In this document: in pieces, positions 5,970 through 9,491 of the stretch | How the letters are laid out: the number at the start of each line of letters is the position of its first letter | Position numbering within the stretch: position 1 is the first letter of the stretch | Assembly (NCBI GenBank): GCA_900765705.1 | Contig: CAAFSR010000115.1 | Location: 1 to 9,491 of the forward strand | Origin: an uncultured Faecalibacterium sp. | GTDB taxonomy: Bacteria > Bacillota > Clostridia > Oscillospirales > Ruminococcaceae | Direction: 5' to 3' | DNA length: 9,491 nucleotides | The notes under the pieces: generated by a model | What the model was told of the DNA's origin: nothing | Database searches by the model: none | Seen by the model: only the letters and a program-made list of their open reading frames with translations | Made by a program: the position numbers and the translations under genes

Positions 5970-7177
5970 TCTTTGAAACCTTCCGGCAGGCCATCCAGAA
6001 CGTGTGGAGCAACAAGCTGCGCACCTTTCTGACCATGCTGGGCATTATCATCGGCGTGATGGCGGTCATCGTCATCGTGGGTCTGGGCAACGGCATGACC
6101 AAAAGTATGCGGGACAGTTTTTCCGCGCTGGGCACCAACACCATGAGCATTCAGGTGTGGGGCTACGGCTCCCGCACCGTGCCGGTGGAGGAGATGTATA
6201 ATATCTGCCAGCGGAATTCCAACCTTATCCGTGCCGTGTCGCCGCAGGTCAGCTTCAGAGGAGACGCCGGCGGTACGCTGAAGATCGGTACTGCCACTTA
6301 CCGCTGGTCCACCATCAACGGTGTGGACGAAAACTTTACCGAAATGAAGAACTACCGCATCGCACAGGGACGCGGCCTGCAGTACATGGATATGAAGGAC
6401 AATAAGCAGGTGTGCGTGATCGGCGATTACCTCAACCGCGTAGCCTTTGGCGGCAACGGTGTGGGGCAGACGCTCAAGATCGGTGCCAACAAGTTCCGCA
6501 TCGTAGGCGTTTTGTCTGCCAAGGTCAGCGACCCCACCATGCAGCAGGGCAGTGAGGACGACTGCGTTTACCTGCCCTACACCACCGTGCTGCGGCTTTC
6601 CAGCCAGAGCAGTGTAGACAACTACACGGCATGGATGACCGATGAAAGCCTTGCCAACGAGGCCAAATCGACCTTGGAGGAAGAGCTGCAGGAGCTGATC
6701 AAGAGCGAAAACGGCTACTATGTGTACAGCGCCAGCGAGTGGCTGGAGGAAATGAATAAGATGATCAACATGGTCATCGTGGTGCTTACCGGTATTGCCA
6801 GCATCTCGCTGCTGGTGGGCGGCATCGGCATTATGAACATCATGCTGGTTTCAGTGACCGAGCGCACCCGCGAGATCGGCATCCGCAAGGCACTGGGCGC
6901 AAAGGAGCGCACCATTCTGGCACAGTTTGTGGTGGAGGCTGCCACCACCTCTGCGCTGGGCGGCGTTTTAGGCATTGCGCTGGGCTATGTGGTGTCCATG
7001 GCAGCCAACCGGGTGCTGCCCATGTTCATGACCGATACCACCGTCACGGTAAGCCCCTCCTTCAACTCCATCGTGGTGGCCTTTGGTATCTCGGTGGGCA
7101 TCGGCGTGCTGTTCGGCTATCTGCCGGCGCGGCGCGCAGCCCGGCTGAACCCCATTGAAGCATTGCGCTACGATTGA
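5966..7177 (+). CDS. MacB/FtsX-family ABC transporter permease
   Basis: A 403-residue membrane subunit of the ABC3/FtsX type with an N-terminal MacB_PCD domain. The first membrane helix is at about 20-40, after the conserved amphipathic entry (FRQAIQNVWSNKLRTFLTM). An extracytoplasmic domain covers about 41-265, and three more helices follow at about 267-296, 324-346 and 367-385. The FtsX coupling motif TERTREIGIRKALGA is at 298-312, and the C-terminus ARRAARLNPIEALRYD is the usual family ending. Length and four-helix topology are normal; there is no fused ATPase, which is supplied by the preceding gene. ATG 5966 overlaps the ATPase stop (ATGA) and has its own site AAGGAGGA at 5952-5959. With the adaptor it should form a MacAB-like complex. 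The substrate is unknown: candidates include antimicrobial peptides, macrolide-like drugs, lipoproteins or a self-made peptide, and nothing in the sequence decides between them. Confidence 0.95.
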   Translation: MIFETFRQAIQNVWSNKLRTFLTMLGIIIGVMAVIVIVGLGNGMTKSMRDSFSALGTNTMSIQVWGYGSRTVPVEEMYNICQRNSNLIRAVSPQVSFRGDAGGTLKIGTATYRWSTINGVDENFTEMKNYRIAQGRGLQYMDMKDNKQVCVIGDYLNRVAFGGNGVGQTLKIGANKFRIVGVLSAKVSDPTMQQGSEDDCVYLPYTTVLRLSSQSSVDNYTAWMTDESLANEAKSTLEEELQELIKSENGYYVYSASEWLEEMNKMINMVIVVLTGIASISLLVGGIGIMNIMLVSVTERTREIGIRKALGAKERTILAQFVVEAATTSALGGVLGIALGYVVSMAANRVLPMFMTDTTVTVSPSFNSIVVAFGISVGIGVLFGYLPARRAARLNPIEALRYD

Positions 7178-7204
7178 TCGCGGCGGCGTGATAAACAAAG
7201 AACA

Positions 7205-7210
7205 AGAGGT
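7205..7210 (+). promoter_or_regulatory. ribosome-binding site deciding the SLH gene start
   Basis: AGAGGT lies 7 bases before ATG 7218. This ATG begins a textbook signal peptide, whereas the in-frame ATG at 7155 lies inside the permease gene and would put about 21 polar residues before the signal. The 7218 start is therefore preferred. Confidence 0.7.
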
Positions 7211-7217
7211 ACGACCA

Positions 7218-9371
7218 ATGAAAAAACGGATTCTCGCATTTCTGCTGGCGGTCAGCATTGCGGTGTCGGTGCTGGTGCTGCCGGTCTCGGCGGCCAGCAT
7301 CAACAACACGGCCCTGCAGACGGCTATTACTCTGGGCGCTGTGCCCACCGGTCAGGAGCTTGGCGCCTGCGTTACCCGCGGCGCTTTTGCCAAAATGCTG
7401 GTGTCCTTTTCCACCTACCGGGAGAGCGTAGGCGCGCAGGGCACGGTGGGCACCCTGTACCGGGATGTGCCCGGCAGCTCTGAATGGGCTCCCTACATCC
7501 GCATTGCAGTGCAGCAGGGCTGGATGAACGGCTACACCGACGGCTCCTTCCGCCCGGATAATACGGTCACGCTGGAGGAAGCCTGCGCAGCGGTGCTGAA
7601 GCTGCTGAGCTATAAGACCACCGACCTGACCGGCTCCTTCCCACAGGCGCAGCTGAACAAGGCGCAGCAGATCGGTCTGCGGGACCAGCTTACCTGTACG
7701 CAGGGGCAGGCCATGACCTACGAGCAGTGCACCCTGCTGCTGTACAACGCCCTGCGTGCCAACACCGCCAGCGGCAGCGCCTACGGCAGCGCGCTGGGCT
7801 TTACAGTGTCCAACGGTCAGGTGGATACCTCCTCAGTGCTGCTCAAGAGCCGCAAGGGTCCCTTTGTGGCGGAGGAGGGCACCCAGCTGCCCTTTACGCC
7901 GGTAAGCGTTTACCGCAACGATAAGGCTTCTGCCTCGGCAGAGCTGAACAAGTACGACGTGTACTACTACAGCGAGAGCCTGCAGACGGTGTGGATCTAC
8001 ACCCGCCGCGCCGCAGGCCGCATTACGGCAGTATCGCCCAGCGCCAGCGCACCCACCGCGCTGACCGTGGCGGGCAGCAACTACAGTCTGGGCAGCGCTG
8101 CCGTGGCGTCTAAAATTTCTTCCCTGAACGGCGGCGGCGTGGGCGAGGTAGTCACTCTGCTGCTGGGCATGGACAACGAGGTGGCCGATGTGATCACCGG
8201 CGAGGAAGCCGACAGCGTATTCTACGGCGTGGTGCAGACCGCCTCCCGCAGCCTTGTGGAGGACAACGGCGCAGATGTGCTGCAAAAGATCTCGGTGATG
8301 TGTACCGATGGCATCGTCCGCACTGTGAACATCGACAAAAGCCTGAACTACCCCACCGGCTGGCTGGTGGAAATCAGCGTGACCCCCGAGGGGGAGCAGG
8401 TGACTGCCATCGAGTCCAAATCGGTCAGCGGCACTATCAACGATACCGCCACCGCGCTGGGGAACTATGCTCTGGCCGATGACGTACAAATTCTGGATAC
8501 GACATCGGAGGGGTTGGCTGGGACGGTTCGTCCCAGCCGAATAGCGGGGACAAAGCTGAATGCCCTGACCGTGCGCTACTATACGCTGAATGAGCAGGGG
8601 CAGATTGACCGCCTGATTTTGAACGATGTCACCGGCGATCTGTGGAAATACGGCGTGCTGGATGATGTGAAGAATCTGGCCGTCAACGCAGGTTCTATTC
8701 TGGGCGGTCTGACCGGCGGCTCCGGCGGGAGCGGGGACAGCTCCTCCGGCAGCGGTTCCTCCGGGGACAGCTCATCCGGTTCAGGCAGCACCGGCGGCAC
8801 CACCAATACCACCACGGTGACAGATGACCTGCGCAATGTGCTGGTGCCCACCACCAGCGAGATCCTGTGGGGCGTCATCGATGGCTCGCTGCTGAGCACG
8901 GTGTGGAACCGCATCACCAGCAGCTCTGGCTCGCTGCTGAGCATCGGCCTTAAGCAGCTGGCCAATATTACCGGCCAGCCCATGAGCACCATCCTCAAAT
9001 TTGTAGGCGGCGGAGCTACTTATATCTGCTACGTCAACGGCAGCCCGGCCAGCTTTTCCACCTCGGTCAAGTATCCGGTGCTGGCAGGCGGTCTGGCCGT
9101 GCGGCAGAACGTGAACGGCTCTGTAAAGGCCATGATCCAGCTGATGCCCATGAAGATCGATCAGGTGGGCGCAGCCTCGGTCATGAGTAACGGCACCCGC
9201 TACGAAACGGCCGACGATATGCAGGTGTACCTGTGGTACAAGGGCCAGTATTACGCCACCAAGCTTTCCGAGGTGAACTCCGAGGGCTATTACCTGACCG
9301 GCTGGTACGATAACTTTGGCTGCGCAGCAGGCAAGCGCGTGCGGGTGATCGTGGCGGTCAAAAAGGACTGA
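7218..9371 (+). CDS. exported S-layer homology (SLH) domain protein
   Basis: A 717-residue secreted cell-surface protein. Residues 1-25 are a signal peptide (MKKRI, hydrophobic core, cleavage near VSA-ASINN). SLH repeats occupy about 45-180. The clearest is YRDV...WAPYIRIAVQQGWMNGYTDG at 81-108 followed by SFRPDNTVT (110-118); an N-terminal partial repeat holds TRGAFAKML (53-61) and a weaker one lies at about 146-180. SLH domains bind pyruvylated secondary cell-wall polymers, so the protein should sit on the wall. Residues about 225-495 are beta-rich and of a type I associate with Clostridia SLH proteins, but without a known function. A Gly/Ser-rich linker (about 496-527) contains two copies of SGDSSSGSG at a 10-residue period. 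The C-terminal part (about 535-717) is unrecognised. The gene starts 40 bases after the permease stop with no terminator between, so it is probably in the same operon. A palindrome in a patch of unusual codons lies at 8514-8540. Confidence 0.88.
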   Translation: MKKRILAFLLAVSIAVSVLVLPVSAASINNTALQTAITLGAVPTGQELGACVTRGAFAKMLVSFSTYRESVGAQGTVGTLYRDVPGSSEWAPYIRIAVQQGWMNGYTDGSFRPDNTVTLEEACAAVLKLLSYKTTDLTGSFPQAQLNKAQQIGLRDQLTCTQGQAMTYEQCTLLLYNALRANTASGSAYGSALGFTVSNGQVDTSSVLLKSRKGPFVAEEGTQLPFTPVSVYRNDKASASAELNKYDVYYYSESLQTVWIYTRRAAGRITAVSPSASAPTALTVAGSNYSLGSAAVASKISSLNGGGVGEVVTLLLGMDNEVADVITGEEADSVFYGVVQTASRSLVEDNGADVLQKISVMCTDGIVRTVNIDKSLNYPTGWLVEISVTPEGEQVTAIESKSVSGTINDTATALGNYALADDVQILDTTSEGLAGTVRPSRIAGTKLNALTVRYYTLNEQGQIDRLILNDVTGDLWKYGVLDDVKNLAVNAGSILGGLTGGSGGSGDSSSGSGSSGDSSSGSGSTGGTTNTTTVTDDLRNVLVPTTSEILWGVIDGSLLSTVWNRITSSSGSLLSIGLKQLANITGQPMSTILKFVGGGATYICYVNGSPASFSTSVKYPVLAGGLAVRQNVNGSVKAMIQLMPMKIDQVGAASVMSNGTRYETADDMQVYLWYKGQYYATKLSEVNSEGYYLTGWYDNFGCAAGKRVRVIVAVKKD
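8514..8540. repeat. perfect inverted repeat inside the SLH gene
   Basis: GGCTGGGACG (8516-8525), loop GTT, CGTCCCAGCC (8529-8538) form a perfect 10-bp hairpin that extends by one wobble and one A-T pair. It encodes residues LAGTVRPSR (433-441). No T-run follows, so it is not an intrinsic terminator. The codons around it (about 8499-8553) include TTG, ATA, CGA, GCG, TCG and ACA, which are scarce in the surrounding gene. Confidence 0.7.
8730..8786 (+). repeat. tandem 30-bp coding repeat in the Gly/Ser linker
   Basis: SGDSSSGSG is encoded twice at a 10-residue (30-bp) period. The two DNA copies differ at several silent positions, so the duplication is not recent. It forms part of a flexible linker between surface domains. 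Confidence 0.6.
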
Positions 9372-9491
9372 TGGACTACTATGACTCCCGGCGCAGAGCC
9401 TTGCGGGCGGTGCGGCAGCTGCTCTACCCGCGCGAGTGCCCTTTCTGCGGCCGTGTGCTGGGAGATGTGCGGGACTGCCCGGACTGCGCAG
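9371..9491 (+). CDS. comF: ComF-family protein, N-terminal part (cut by window end)
   Basis: Forty codons are visible from ATG 9371, which overlaps the SLH stop by one base (TGATG). The translation includes LRAVRQLLYPRECPFCGRVL and ends DCPDCA. The LLYP-x-x-CPFCGRVL...CPDC pattern is the N-terminal zinc ribbon of ComF/ComFC proteins, which continue into a phosphoribosyltransferase-like domain that would lie outside the window. ComFC is linked to DNA uptake during natural transformation, but ComF homologues occur widely in species not known to be competent. The four visible cysteines form two CXXC pairs, suitable for zinc. AAGGA at 9363-9367 is only 3 bases from the ATG, so translation is probably coupled to the SLH gene. 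The family call rests on the short N-terminus only. Confidence 0.75.
   Translation, partial: MDYYDSRRRALRAVRQLLYPRECPFCGRVLGDVRDCPDCA

Noticed and set aside
7155..7217. upstream in-frame ATG at 7155 as start of the SLH protein
   Set aside because: It falls inside the permease gene and would place polar residues before an otherwise perfect signal peptide; ATG 7218 has a suitable ribosome-binding site.
7833..8489. 218-codon open frame on the minus strand opposite the SLH gene
   Set aside because: It is an antisense shadow; the + strand frame has a signal peptide and SLH motifs and continues through the whole region.
8514..8540. intragenic hairpin as an intrinsic terminator
   Set aside because: No T-run follows the stem, and the coding frame continues normally for more than 800 bases.

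Overview
This is a GC-rich (roughly 60%) bacterial window with every gene on the + strand. Strong AGGAGG-type ribosome-binding sites, a lipoprotein signal, an S-layer-homology surface protein and a NusG-domain-II membrane protein point to a Clostridia-class Firmicute. The overall look (GGGtGRT protein, highly biased GCT/GGC/CTG/AAG codon use, flavin-based surface reductase) suggests a gut Oscillospiraceae/Ruminococcaceae such as Faecalibacterium or a close relative. That placement is inference from sequence style, not a database match.

Layout. Bases 1-708 are the 3' end of a GGGtGRT-family gene (function unknown), closed by an intrinsic terminator at 730-768. Bases 819-3136 hold a two-gene unit: a secreted, lipid-anchored FMN-binding/FAD fumarate-reductase-like flavoprotein, overlapped by 4 bases (ATGA) by a small membrane-anchored NusG-domain-II protein. 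A very strong TTCG-loop terminator (3135-3184) ends this unit. A leader of about 290 bases with a plausible promoter and a 5'-UTR hairpin precedes the second transcription unit, which runs to the window edge: a MacA-like membrane-fusion/adaptor protein (3430-5205), a MacB-type ABC ATPase (5220-5969), a MacB/FtsX-type permease (5966-7177), an exported SLH-domain protein (7218-9371) and the first 40 codons of a ComF-family protein (9371 onward). Spacings are 14 nt, a 4-nt overlap, 40 nt and a 1-nt overlap, with no terminator between them, so they look like one operon.

How the genes may work together. The first unit looks like an extracytoplasmic electron-acceptor module. A covalently flavinylated domain would receive electrons from the membrane and pass them to an FAD active site that keeps all fumarate-reductase catalytic residues, and the NusG-II protein sits beside it in the membrane. 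The second unit is a MacAB-like export/efflux ABC system whose operon also encodes a cell-wall-bound surface protein, hinting at an envelope role.

Most notable points: the adaptor contains two complete lipoyl/hairpin/lipoyl/barrel modules in tandem plus an acidic, Tyr-rich tail; the flavinylation motif of the reductase is a variant (ATAT in place of SGAT); and the SLH gene carries a perfect 10-bp palindrome inside a short patch of atypical codons. I saw no tRNA, rRNA, CRISPR array, insertion sequence or prophage signal.
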